This document shows, piece after piece, positions 21,054 through 31,800 of a DNA stretch of 64,000 bases. The translations under genes and the position numbers were made by a program. How positions within the stretch are numbered: position 1 is the stretch's first letter; each line of letters opens with the position of its first letter. The DNA is from Selaginella moellendorffii (Eukaryota > Streptophyta > Lycopodiopsida > Selaginellales > Selaginellaceae). The notes under the pieces were generated by a model. The model worked only from the letters and a program-made list of their open reading frames with translations. It was not told the origin of the DNA and ran no database searches. The stretch lies in NCBI RefSeq assembly GCF_000143415.4, contig NW_003314267.1, positions 2,939,028 to 3,003,027 on the forward strand. The letters run 5' to 3'.

Positions 21054-21061
21054 AAACCCTA
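21054..21061. promoter_or_regulatory. telo-box upstream of sulfite reductase
   Basis: AAACCCTA 31 bp upstream of the sulfite reductase ATG in the 183-bp divergent region shared with the F-box gene. The role is inferred from the motif only. Confidence 0.35.
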
Positions 21062-21098
21062 GAGGGTATTTGGACTGGATTCAATGAACATGGTGCTG

Positions 21099-21107
21099 CC
21101 ACGTGTC
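21099..21107. promoter_or_regulatory. G-box/ABRE-like element
   Basis: CCACGTGTC lies between the divergent sulfite reductase and F-box genes. ACGTG cores bind plant bZIP and bHLH factors. No experimental support is visible in the sequence. Confidence 0.35.
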
Positions 21108-21205
21108 GCGAAATTTCCATCTGGATTCCTGGGAAGCGGGTTAATCCAGCAAACTGAGCCCAGTTAGGGCAAATGGGTAGGTAGCGACACAGCAGTCATG
21201 TGTGG

Positions 21206-22575
21206 ATGGAGGAGGAGGGACAGGAGGTTTGTTTCGACGCGCTCCCGGATTCCGTAGCGTGCGCCATCCTGTCCAAGCTCAGGGACGCACAGACCGTGGC
21301 TCAATGCGCCGCGGTGTGCCGGCGGTGGAGGGCTCTGTGCGCTGCCGTGGACGCGCTGAGCTTCGAGTCGTTCCAGCTCTTCGAGAAGCGCGTGGGCAGG
21401 GCGAGCAAGGCGTCGTGCCTGGAGGCGATCGTGTCGCGGATGCTGCTACGGAGTGACGGGGTGAGGGAGCTGGGGATTTGCTACCACCCCGTGGAGTGGC
21501 CATGGATCCGCGGCGACCACTTCAGCGAGGACAAGGTGTGCGCGTGGCTGGGCCACGTCCGAGCCTCGCTGGAGAAGCTGGTGCTGGTCGACCCCAACAG
21601 GGAGAGGCCACAGCCGCTCAAGCTGCTCCAGCTCTCGCGCTGCCCCAGGCTCAGGTGGCTCAACCTCTGCTACGGGATCATCCCCGACCTCCCAGGCGAC
21701 ATGAAGCGCATGGAGAGCCTGCGGACGTGTGTGCTCGACCTCATTGCCATCACCGACTCGGCGCTCGAGGCGCTGCTGCTCCTCTGTCCTTGCCTCGAGG
21801 ACCTGCGCCTCAACTCGTGCAAGGGGCTTCGCGCCCCAAGCCTCGTCTCGCCGAGACTGGCGTCGCTCGAGTTGGTGCACGAGATGGACATGTGCGAGGC
21901 GACCGTCGCCTGCCTCAGCCTCGACACGCCCAAGCTCACCAGGCTGTCGCTCAGCTACGTGGAGGAGCTCATTGCCGACGGCGAGGCGCTGCTGGAGCTA
22001 GGCCTGCTGTGCCACGTCCGTCCCAGGATCCGGGACCTGTCATACCTCACGGCGCTGCAAATGAAGGGCGAGGTGTGGCTGCTGGAGAGCATTGTGGAGC
22101 TGGTGCGGCTGGGAGCCAACGTAACTCAGCTCCATGTCGACGCCGTTATCGACAACAAGAGCCCCATTCAGCTCGACGCCTTGTTTCGCCACTTGCCGCT
22201 GCTCACCAAGCTCTACATTGGTGCCGACATGTTTGAGGTATGGCCTCCTTTCTCTTGCGTGACGCTATAGCTCGACTTTGCTGGCTGCGTGAGCAGTGCG
22301 TGCAAGCTGGTGCCGCCGGCGTCACGGGCAGCGCAACCTTGCGGCTCCCGCGACTGGAAGAAATAGTCGCCGTGGTGTGCAGCGGCAGCAACGGCTGCAT
22401 CGCAGTGCTGGCCACGCTACTCCGATGCTCCTCGTCTCTGCGATCCCTGCGAATAAACGCGCACCAGCTGAGCAAAGGCGTTGGAAACATCACGTTCTTC
22501 ACCGATGTCTTGGGCTTGCAGAGGGAGTTTTCGCAAGTCGAGATTGTCCTCGACTGTCCTTATACGTTACTGTGA
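21206..22575 (+). CDS. F-box/LRR protein
   Basis: Two-exon gene. The F-box occupies about residues 8-45 (CFDALPDSVACAILSKLRD, CAAVCRRWRALCAAVDAL) and would bind SKP1 in an SCF ubiquitin ligase. Leucine-rich repeats follow, for example CPRLRWLNLCYGIIPDLPG, CPCLEDLRLNSCKGLRAPS and TPKLTRLSLSYVEELIADG. Splicing a 59-bp intron (22237-22295) joins LTKLYIGADMFE to CVQAGAAGVTGSATLRLP, and the tail SSLRSLRINAHQLSKGVGNI restores the repeat pattern, ending at 22575. The in-frame ATG is at 21206 (MEEEGQEVCFDALPD); the ATG at 21198 is out of frame. The substrate is unknown. Converges with the ethylene receptor (96 bp between stops). Confidence 0.87.
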
Positions 22576-22671
22576 GATTTGGGGAATGGCTTGCCGTTGC
22601 AAGCGCGTGTACATAAAAAGCGAATAACGAAGTGTAAATACAAATGGATCGATGACAAGCTTTGCTTCAGC

Positions 22672-25444
22672 TCACAAAATCCTCTTGAGCTCGTTCCTTA
22701 GTGCCTTCAGAGATACTGGCTTGGTGAGCACGGCCTTCATTCCCAGGCTCAAACACTTCTCGCGGGTGCTATCGTCGGTGTTTGCAGTCAAAGCCACAAT
22801 GTGAAGCCCTTCTCTTGGATATAGCTTCTGGATCTCTGCTGTTAGTTCGTATCCGTCCATCTGATCGACACATAAGTTCGTTCAAGAGTGAAAAGAAAAG
22901 AAGGAAAGGGGATCACCTCTGGCATGCACAAGTCGACGAGGACAATGCTATACGCCGAAGGTCCTTCTGCCGCAAGAGTTTTGAGGCAAGTTTCCCCGGA
23001 TTCCACCACAGTCGATTTGCATCCAAGATTGTTAAGCAGCCTGCGAATCACTGTCCTGTTGACGGCATTGTCGTCCACAGCCAGGATCTGAAAGCCCGCA
23101 CGGTCATTGAAGAATGTCCGAGTTAGAAGGGACTCAAATACCTTCAAGCTATGGAAATTATCTCCCGGGGCCTTTGGTGACAGGATCATATGAACTTGCT
23201 CCATCTCGGAGACAACCGAGACTCGCACATAGAAGCGGCACGTACTGCCTTTGTCCAAGCCTTCAGAGGTGATGGAAATGCTGCCATTCATCAGCTATAA
23301 CCCAAAACTGTGAGCCAGTTAACCACTTTGAGAACAAAAGCTGGCTGACACACAAACCTCGACAAACTTTTTGGAGATCGCGAGCCCCAGCCCGGATCCA
23401 CCATACTTGCGGGACGTGCTACTATCCGCCTGAACGAACTTGTTGAACAAACGGGGGAGATCAGTAGCTCTGATGCCGATTCCGGTGTCCTCAACCTCAA
23501 AATGAATGTACCTTTGCGTCATGCACCTTCCTGGTGATGCTGGCTCGTGTGATACCTGGGCGTCCGGAGCCTTGCTCGCAAACACTGTCAAGTGGACGTG
23601 GCCCTGAGCGGTGAATTTAATGGCATTCCCAACCTGCACATCACAAGTTTGAGGTGGTAAAACTTATCACCCTCAAGAGGTGATCAGAAAGTTACGTTTC
23701 CACTGCTCACCACATTGAGAAGAACCTGTAGAATTCGAGTGCTGTCTCCCATGACAGTGTCCGGAAGGAATCCCATCCTCTTGAGAGCGAATGGAAGATG
23801 TTTAGCCACCGCCAACGGCGAGACGAGCCTCTCTGCATCGTCCAACAGCTTGGCCACCTTGAATGGTTGGATATCTAGCATCAGACTCCCAGCTTCGAGC
23901 CTGGAGAAGTCGAGCACATCGTTGATCAACGTGGATAGCAGGCTGCCACTCTTGGATATGGTCTCCACCATGGACTGCTGGTCGGACGTGAGGCCCGAGT
24001 CGAGGAGCAAGGAGGAGAGCGCGATGATGGCATGCATGGGAGTCCGCATCTCGTGGTTCATTACAACCAGAAACTCGTTGCGGGCCAGAACTGCAGACTC
24101 GGCTTCCTTTTTGGCCTTCTGCAGGGCCAGGTTCTGCTCGATGAGCTGATCTTGCACTTTCAACGTTTCCTCGACTACAGCAGCATGGGACAAGGCAACT
24201 GCAACCTTAACAGATCAAATTAAGATGTCATTGTGAGAAACCACACCACCTGGCTGTAGAGTACCTGATCAGCAACAGCCTCGACGAGCTCAAGCTCGTG
24301 GTCACCCCATGCCTTTTGAAGGTTTTTTGGAAAGGACAGGACCATGAGAGCGTAGCATTCCTTGTCAGGATGACTAACGCAGCCGCTGCTGGCCAACAAC
24401 GGGATTCTGATAGCCACCACGCTACCATGGTTGAAACTCGTCTGGCCAGCTCCCGCTAGCGGGCCCAGTGCCTTGGATGGCACCACAACCGCACCATTGT
24501 TGCTAAAGACCTGTGAATCAAGAGCAGGGAATAGATCACTCCTCATGCAGGTGCCCAACATACCAGGTCAACGAGGCTGGTCGAGAGGGGAATTTCAGGC
24601 GGAGCAAAAGTGTCCTGCGCTCCAAGCTTGTGCGCAAGCTCCAGAACGTTGGCACTCGCCCTGGGCATCCAAATGTTGCAGCTTTCCAGCTCGAGGGTGT
24701 GCGACAGCTCTATCATCGTCGTGCTTAGAATCTTGTGGCGATCCAGCGAGCTTCGGATCTCATCAGTGAGCATTCGGACATGCTTGAGGACTTGCTGATC
24801 TTTCTTGATATTTCCCACCTCAACGTCCAGTTCTGCAGTCTGCAAATTCAAGTCAGCCCAGTTTCTGGAGTTGCGGGGTGTGTGCTTGCCTTTTGCGTAT
24901 AAAACTCCTCTCTCTTCTTTACATCAAGTAACTCCGGGATGACCCAGATCAAGAGTACGGCAGTTAGGCACGAGACAGTTGCTGTGACCACTTTGGCAAT
25001 CGTCATGCCAATATGCGCCGCTTCCGAGTTCACGTAGAAGTTCCATAGCGTTAGCAAGTGTGTGATACCGCACAGGACAATGAAAAGACCAAAAAGAGCA
25101 ATCACCCAGCGGAAGGGGAGCACCTGGAAAACCAAAAGCCGGCCTAAGGAGTGGCGTGTACGAGCTTCGAGACCACACGAACCTGGGATTTGATGAGAAA
25201 GTAGACCAGCTCAAGAGGGATCGAGAAATAAGCAACTGCAATGAGGAAATCGGAGCCAAGCTGCCATTTGGCGAGTACAGTGTGGCGCCTGTGTGACCAA
25301 CCATTCGATTCCGTCAAGTCCGTCTGTCGGAGTTCCCTGAGAGCGAAGAAGAGCATCTTCTTCTCTGCTGCCTCCCTGCTGGTTCTACGTGACGAGCACG
25401 GGCACGAGCAACAGCGGGATTTTCGCAATCCTGGGATTCGGCAT
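22672..25444 (-). CDS. ethylene receptor, ETR1-type hybrid histidine kinase
   Basis: ER-membrane ethylene receptor with every module. TM1 is SDFLIAVAYFSIPLELVYF, with the conserved Asp, Tyr and Pro. TM2 is LFGLFIVLCGITHLLTLW, with the Cys and His that bind copper. TM3, a GAF domain (SSLDRHKILSTTMIELSHTL) and the kinase follow: H-box NHEMRTPMHAIIALSS, N-box LLNVVGNAIKFT (split by an intron), G1 VEDTGIGI and G2 YGGSGLGLAISKKF. A receiver domain ends the protein: VDDNAVNRTVIRRL, phospho-Asp in VLVDLCMPEMDGYE, and ALTANTDD/LTKP. All kinase boxes are intact, as in subfamily I. The N-terminus is uncertain: joining MPNPRIAKIPLLLVPVLVT (25444) across a 53-bp intron to ELRQTDLTESNGW keeps frame, and an in-frame ATG at 25356 is the alternative. 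Neither gives the usual Cys-x-Cys. Confidence 0.9.
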
Positions 25445-25672
25445 CACCGAAGCGTTCCATAAGCGATTGCTACCATTTGCTCAATCTGCTCTTTGGTCGT
25501 CCCTGAGCGCCAGCGATGCCGCAAGAAGATGGATAAAGTCCCCTCAGGTTAACGGAAATGTCATGTGACACCATTCTAAATCTCGACCGTCTGCCTCCCA
25601 CCCATCTCAGCCATTGGAAACGCCAGCGCCTCGACAGTTGCTTGGCTCAAGAAGAAAAAAAACAAGTGGATT

Positions 25673-26901
25673 TTACAGGGTCAAGAGGCCCACGGCCATG
25701 GCGGTGGCGGGCACCGTTAGATTGTCGTCAAGAGCGCTGCTTATGGGCAGCGATTCCACGACCGTGGTTGCCAGCGACACGGCCACAATCCCGATGATTG
25801 TCCTCACGCCCATGTCAAAGTAGCCCAATTGCGAGAAGAGGAACGTATAGCTGCGCAGCAAAGGGCAAACAGCACAGGATGAGCATGGCCGTCAAGAGGC
25901 TCATTAGCTGGTACTGACAGCATGGAGAATGCGGCGCTCATGACAAACATCGCAACGCTTCCTTGGAGCGATTTGTTGGGATTGTAGGGGAGTTTCCAGC
26001 GACCGTACTTTCGTCCAAAGATATCAGCGAAGCCTGGTTGAGATTTCCGTCGACATCAAAGAGAAAAGAAAGGAAGTTTGTGTTACCATCTCCAGCACAC
26101 AAGTTGGCGATCGTAACCACACCACATGGTGAATTCCTCCAGAAAAAGAGCGTTGCAATGGAGATTGTGATGGCGTAGTACAGCGGCCCTTTGAGCAGTT
26201 CCCTGTCCAACCACAGTTCTAAACTCATCTCCCTCGAAGAAGAATTTAGCCTGCTCCATACCTGGGGTGGCCATCACGGCTAACCGCCTTCACAAATGCC
26301 TTGTTCTCCAACAGCCCAGTTCCAAATGCCACCATTCTCAAAGCGTTGGTGAGCGGGGCGATGGCCGCCAGGTATCGCGCCCGAGGAGCATCGCTGCGTG
26401 GTGGTATTTAGAAAATGAAAAGGTTCCAACACTCAACCTGAAGAGCGGCCAAAAGAGCATGAAGATGAGCCCCACGCATATGTGCACCAGCTTCCTGCTT
26501 AGTTTCTACTAAAACGCACAACATTATGATGCTGCCAATATGTCAATGTCGATGAGATTGGTTACCTTGTCGAACACGTCCCTCTTGGCGAGCTCGTCAA
26601 AGAACCTGAGCGATCCCAGAGCTCCGGACAGTGTGACGGCGGACATGAGCAGATCGTAGCCCAGTTGATGCTGCTGCGGAAGTGGTGCCACGGATCCCAT
26701 GTTTTGCAGCAGCCCAAAACCTGCGCAGGATCCGGAGCTCCTCCTTGTCGAAAAGACTAGGTCGTGTCTCACACTCACTACTGATGCTGATGCCCGGCTC
26801 TTATCTAGAATCCTCGGAATTGGGCACTCCCTCCGGGCGCCAAAACCTTGATCCCTGGCATGCAACGCGAACAGGGCCAGCTGACTAGCAGATGCCGCCA
26901 T
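25673..26901 (-). CDS. phytol/farnesol kinase (VTE5/FOLK family), plastid
   Basis: Polytopic CTP-dependent polyprenol kinase. It has a plausible transit peptide (ARDQGFGARRECPIP...RASASVVSVRHDL), then KKLSRKLVHICVGLIFMLFW, APRARYLAAIAPLTNALRMV, the signature RDGHPRELLKGPLYYAITI (rebuilt over an intron), VTIANLCAGDGFADIFGRKY and NPNKSLQGSVAMFVMSAAF, and YTFLFSQLGYFD near the C-terminus. VTE5 phosphorylates phytol released from chlorophyll for tocopherol synthesis; FOLK acts on farnesol, and sequence alone does not separate them with confidence. About seven exons; the acceptor used at the start of exon 2 is the TAG just before AAACTAAGC. The start is 37 bp from the divergent PPR start. The ethylene receptor lies 228 bp downstream on the same strand. 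Confidence 0.88.
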
Positions 26902-26938
26902 AGCCGGAGCTTGAACGGAGACTGATTCAACTTAAAAA

Positions 26939-28852
26939 ATGTCAAGCGTACACGTTTGCTCCACATCTAGAAGGATGGACGTGGAGAAGCTCATCAGATC
27001 CTGCAAGAGCGCCGCGCAAGCCCAGCAGATAGGCGACGAGCTCGGATGGCTTACCGGCTCCGAATCCAGCCCACTTCCGCCCTTCCGCCGCCTCTACTTC
27101 TCCAATCTCCTCATCCAAATGCTGGGAGCCGTCGGGTGCGTGGATCGCGCTCGCCAGATCTTCGACTCCATGGTGGCCAAAGATGGATTCTCCTGGAACC
27201 TGATGCTGGCTGCCTACATTCACAACGGCCAGTTGCATGAAGCACTCGGCCTCTTTGCAGTCATGCCACACCGGGACCTCGTTGCCATGAACACCATTCT
27301 CGCGGCTCATGCAAGGGAGGGACGTGTCAACGAGTGCCAGTCCCTCTTCTCTGCCATGCCTCATCTCACCCTCGTCTCCTGGAACTCCCTGCTCTCGGCG
27401 TATGCCCAAACTGGGCATCTCGAAAGAGCAAGGAAAGTGTTTGCCTCCATGCCCGATAAGAACCAGGTCTCCTGGAACTCGATCCTTACGGCATTTTCAG
27501 AAGCAGGGAATCTGGGCGAAGCAAAGAGGATGTTTTTTACAGAAATGCCGAGCTGGGACCTCCTCTCGTGGACTGTGTTGCTCTCGGCTTATGCCCAGTC
27601 GGGGCATCACAAAGAAACCAGGGCTGTGTTCGACGCGATGCCGGAGAGAGATATTGTGTCGTGGAACGCCATGCTGTCGGCGTACGCCCACGGCGGGGGG
27701 AGCTTAGCCGACGCGGAGAGCTTCTATACAGAGGAGATGGAAGCCAGGAATCTGGTGTCGTCCAACGCGATGCTGGCGGCATTCATCAGGAAGCTCCAGA
27801 TCCCACGGGCAAAGCAGTTCTTTGATTCGATGCCAGAGAGGAATCTCATCTCCTGGACGGCGCTCATGAACGGGTTCGCCGAGCACGGCGACGTGGAGAG
27901 CGCCGCCCGCCTGTTTGCGGAGATGCCGCAGCTCAGCGTCGTGTCTTGCAATGCGGTGCTGGCGGTACATGCCCAGGCGGGGCGCGTGCGGGAGGCGACA
28001 GATCTCTTCCATGCCATGCCCGAGAGGAATCTCATCTCGTGGACGGCAATGCTCGAACTGTCTGCGCGATCGGGAGACTTGGAGTCGGCCAAGGCTCTGT
28101 TTGACGGAATGCCGGAGCAGGACGCGGCGGCGTGCACAGTTCTGCTCACTGCCTACGCCAATGCTGGGCTGTTGGAGCAAGCCAGATCCATCCTGGGCGC
28201 CACCCAGTCGCGGGATGTCATCCTGTGGAACAGCATGCTGACGATCCTTGGCAATCTCAGGGCCGTGGACGAGGCACGAGACTTGTTCCACGAGATGAGC
28301 GAGCGAAACCCCGTGTCCTGGACTGCCATGCTTGCTGCCTACGCCCACAACGGGCACTGCGGCTGCGCCGCCAGAATGTTTGAGCAGATGCCCGCTAGGA
28401 GCCTGGTGGCGTGGAACTCGATCCTCTCCATGCTTGCAAACAACGGCCACTGGCGCCGTGCGGTGGAGATGTCTTACGAGATGATGGTGGCGGGATTGGA
28501 GGCGGACGAGGCCAGCATCGTGTGCATACTGATCGCGAGCATTCACAGCGGCGACGTGGAAGCCGGGAGGAGGCATTTCCAGTCGGCAAGCTTCGACCAG
28601 TCGGTAAGAACCAACAAGCAACACTACAGCTGCATGGTGCACCTGTTGAGCCGGGCCAAGCGTCTGGACGAGGCGCGCGAGCTCATCCACACCATGCCCT
28701 TCGCTCCCGATTCCCAGGACTGGATTTGCTTGCTTGCTGCCGTCGGCGGTGGCAAACGCAGGGAGGAGAATGGAGGCGAGGCAGTGCAATGCGCCCTTGA
28801 GCTGGAGCCGACGACTGGCGCGCCCTATGTGTTGCTTTCAGCCACAGCATAG
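26939..28852 (+). CDS. PPR protein, PLS/E-type, intronless
   Basis: 637 residues, no intron. About sixteen pentatricopeptide repeats, mostly of the short S type (31 residues), for example RDLVAMNTILAAHAREGRVN, LVSWNSLLSAYAQTGHLERA and RNLISWTALMNGFAEHGDVE. A degenerate E1-like segment closes the protein (CMVHLLSRAKRLDEARELIH ... CALELEPTTGAPYVLLSATA); no DYW domain follows. Such proteins bind organelle RNA one base per repeat and often specify C-to-U editing, which is extremely frequent in lycophytes. A target cannot be read without the repeat code. No clear transit peptide: the start MSSVHVCSTSRRMDVEKL is short, with a possible second start at MDVEKL. The MMS19 start codon follows only 19 bp after the stop. 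Confidence 0.92.
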   Translation: MSSVHVCSTSRRMDVEKLIRSCKSAAQAQQIGDELGWLTGSESSPLPPFRRLYFSNLLIQMLGAVGCVDRARQIFDSMVAKDGFSWNLMLAAYIHNGQLHEALGLFAVMPHRDLVAMNTILAAHAREGRVNECQSLFSAMPHLTLVSWNSLLSAYAQTGHLERARKVFASMPDKNQVSWNSILTAFSEAGNLGEAKRMFFTEMPSWDLLSWTVLLSAYAQSGHHKETRAVFDAMPERDIVSWNAMLSAYAHGGGSLADAESFYTEEMEARNLVSSNAMLAAFIRKLQIPRAKQFFDSMPERNLISWTALMNGFAEHGDVESAARLFAEMPQLSVVSCNAVLAVHAQAGRVREATDLFHAMPERNLISWTAMLELSARSGDLESAKALFDGMPEQDAAACTVLLTAYANAGLLEQARSILGATQSRDVILWNSMLTILGNLRAVDEARDLFHEMSERNPVSWTAMLAAYAHNGHCGCAARMFEQMPARSLVAWNSILSMLANNGHWRRAVEMSYEMMVAGLEADEASIVCILIASIHSGDVEAGRRHFQSASFDQSVRTNKQHYSCMVHLLSRAKRLDEARELIHTMPFAPDSQDWICLLAAVGGGKRREENGGEAVQCALELEPTTGAPYVLLSATA

Positions 28853-28871
28853 GGGTTTAGGGTTCTTGGTC

Positions 28872-31800
28872 ATGGCGCAGTGGCGGACTCTCGTGGATGC
28901 GGCCTTGGATTCACAAAGCTCCGGCCATGATCGGGTACGTGACACAGGACAAGACATTGATTCCTTGCTTCCCTTGCAGGCTGCCGCTCAGGATGCGCTT
29001 CTCTTGCTCCTGCAACAGAGAAATATCTCGATCAATGACATCGTAAGAGGAGGAGGTGCTTCTTCTTTGCTCTTCTGAGCTTGTTCTTTACCTTGTAGGT
29101 GCTGCATTTGGGCCCGTGCCTCACTTCAACGGATTTTCTGGTCCGATCCAAAGGTATCGTGTATCTATCCACCATGCCACACACACGAGGCAATGTTTTT
29201 TCTCTGTTTTGCTGCAGGCATGACTTTCTTGGGAGAAATGGTGGCGCGGCTCCATTCAACACGACTGGAAGAGCATGTTGTCCACTCTCTGGCTTTGTTC
29301 TTCACTGCACGGATCGTAAGGAACTCAAGCTAATCTTTCGTCTGGTATTCATTTGTTTGGAAATGCAGGAAGATAGTGCTTGCTTGCACGGTGCGCTTCT
29401 GGGATGCAATAGCCTTCACAAAAGAGCGAAGGATGTGGGTGAAGTCGCGGCACAAGATGCTGTCCAAGTGATTAAAACAGTGAAATGGCTTGATATGCAG
29501 TCTCTGGCTCAACAGGATAGACTGGTGTGCACATCCTTATTTTTTATTGCTGTGGAGCTACTTACATTTTTGTTTGACGCCAGCTATGTTTCGAGCTTTT
29601 GGTCACCCTCGTTGAGCGGCATCCTTCTGAAGTGGGAACTCTAGTAAGTAAATGCTGATATGTAAGTATGTAGCAACTATCCACTCATGTCTGTGTGTTT
29701 TTCTTGTACTAAAACATGCTGTTTTCATACTAGGGGACTGACCTCGTGACTGGAGCTGCTCAATTGATAGAAGGAGAAAAGGATCCTCGATGTTTGTTGC
29801 TGGCGTTTCGTTTGGTCGAGCGCTTGGGAAGTTTGTTTCCAGATCCGAAAGGCCCTCTCGCTCAAGCTGCACCTGATCTTTTTGATATCATCGCCTGCTA
29901 TTTCCCTATATCGTTCAAGCTGGTATGTAATTTACTTCCTTTAAGTAACGTTCTCAAGCGGCCTTCCTGCAGCGGCCAAACGACAGCAAAGATATTTCAC
30001 GAGAAGATCTTATTGCAAGTCTTAAGGTAGCACATACATCTATCTCATCGTCAACAAGTGCTGTGGTTTACAGAGTGCTTTTGCCGCTTCTTCATTTTTT
30101 GCTTCGGAGTGTATCCCTTTACTTCTTGAAAAGCTATCATCGTCAGTACAGGATTCTAAAGTACGTTTACGGTGTTTGATCTGCATCACAACCGACCCTC
30201 CTTGTTCTGCAGTTGCAATCCTTGGAGTTCCTTGGAGATTGTGCAGTTGCCTACGGTGAGCGTGTTATGGATGAGTATGCTCGTCCTATATGGGTCGCAC
30301 TGAAAGCCGAGTTGTTTCCTCACTTGACCTCTTTCTACTCCGAGTCGGGAAAGCTACAAGATCCAGAAGTTTTCAGAGCGGCTACTATATGTTTGACGCA
30401 GTGTGTCAAGGCGTCTCTTAGCCATTCTGATCCCGATGGTGGCCAATTTCTTCGTTTGATACTGGACGACGAGATTTGTAGCCATCTTTTACAGTATCTC
30501 ACGCGCAAGGCTACCATTGCAGATGCACAAGAGAAGCATCACATGCAGACTGTGGGACAGGTTCTTTCTGCTGCTGCGCGGGCATCACCTCTGTCTAGCA
30601 ACATCATTTCTGCGACGATTTTACCAGCTTTTCTATCAAACAAGACTTGTTCCGATGCTCACGTTCTAGGTGTTGTCGTCTCAGTATTGACAGCTATACG
30701 AGAAGTTGCAGTGGAGCAGGTTTCTTTGCTATGTGACATCCAGTGGCTGGACCGAGTGTTTTCCTCACTGACAAAACTTCTGCTTATATTTTCGGACAAC
30801 TTGAAATCAGCATCTATGAATGAAGCTATAACGGCAATTTGTGGTATGTCCTCTACCATGATTTCGTTTTAAGTTCTCATTGGTTGCTCTCTTGTCGCCA
30901 GTTTCTGGCTTGCAATGCGTAGCTACTTTTCCGGGTTACCTTTCCTCTTTGTCCGAGGCTCAAGTTTACGAGTTTGTTTCACATTTGCTAGAGCTTGTCC
31001 TTGACAAGGGGAAGTATGCCAATTCCTGGGATCAGGCGGTCCAGGCCGTTGCTTCCATATGCGCAACTGAAGATCAACTGTCATCTTCGACTGGTTCTGC
31101 ATCAGTAAGAATTGTTCAAGGTCTTGTTCAGGCTGCTTTCCTGGAAGAGAGTGACGCCAAATCCTTGATGGCCGCCATCACCAGGATATCCAGGTCGAGC
31201 TGTTCCGCTCGTGATTTGTTCTTCAGCGAGCTCCAAAGACATCTATTGCCGTTGAATATTGAATCTGTAAGGATATACGTAGAAACGTTGCATGTTGGGC
31301 TGATGCTTGTTGTCAGGTCGCAGCCAAGCACCATCTCCTGATACCTCTATTTTCTGGAGAGTTTCTAGCGCTGTAAGATGAAGCGTTGTCTTCTGTCTTC
31401 GTTCCACTCCTTCCTAACTTGCGATTTCCAGATATGAAGATGATATCGAACGTGGACATGCACCTGCCCTACAATTTTCTATGCAACTATGGTCTTCTTT
31501 CCAGTCACTCCCTCTTGATATCGACATTCCTGAAGAGGTATCATGCTTTCGTTCAACTAGAAAAATTCTTTCTAACCGATTTTATATCTAGATATTAATC
31601 CCGTGGATGGACCTAGTTCGCACTGCAGTCTCGATGTGTGATCTCAGCGGTCAGGAAGCTGTCGTCCTTAAGTCATACGACATCCTGTGTAGCCGATGTT
31701 CGAAAGACCACGACACCATGGACGGTAAACAGGCATGGCTTATTGCCGTTTGGTCGTCAACGGCTGTAGCAATGAGGCCAAACATTCAGCTGTTGCAAGA

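Noticed and set aside
27704-28789. 361-residue minus-strand ORF
   Set aside because: Antisense shadow of the PPR gene; the periodic pattern comes from the repeats.
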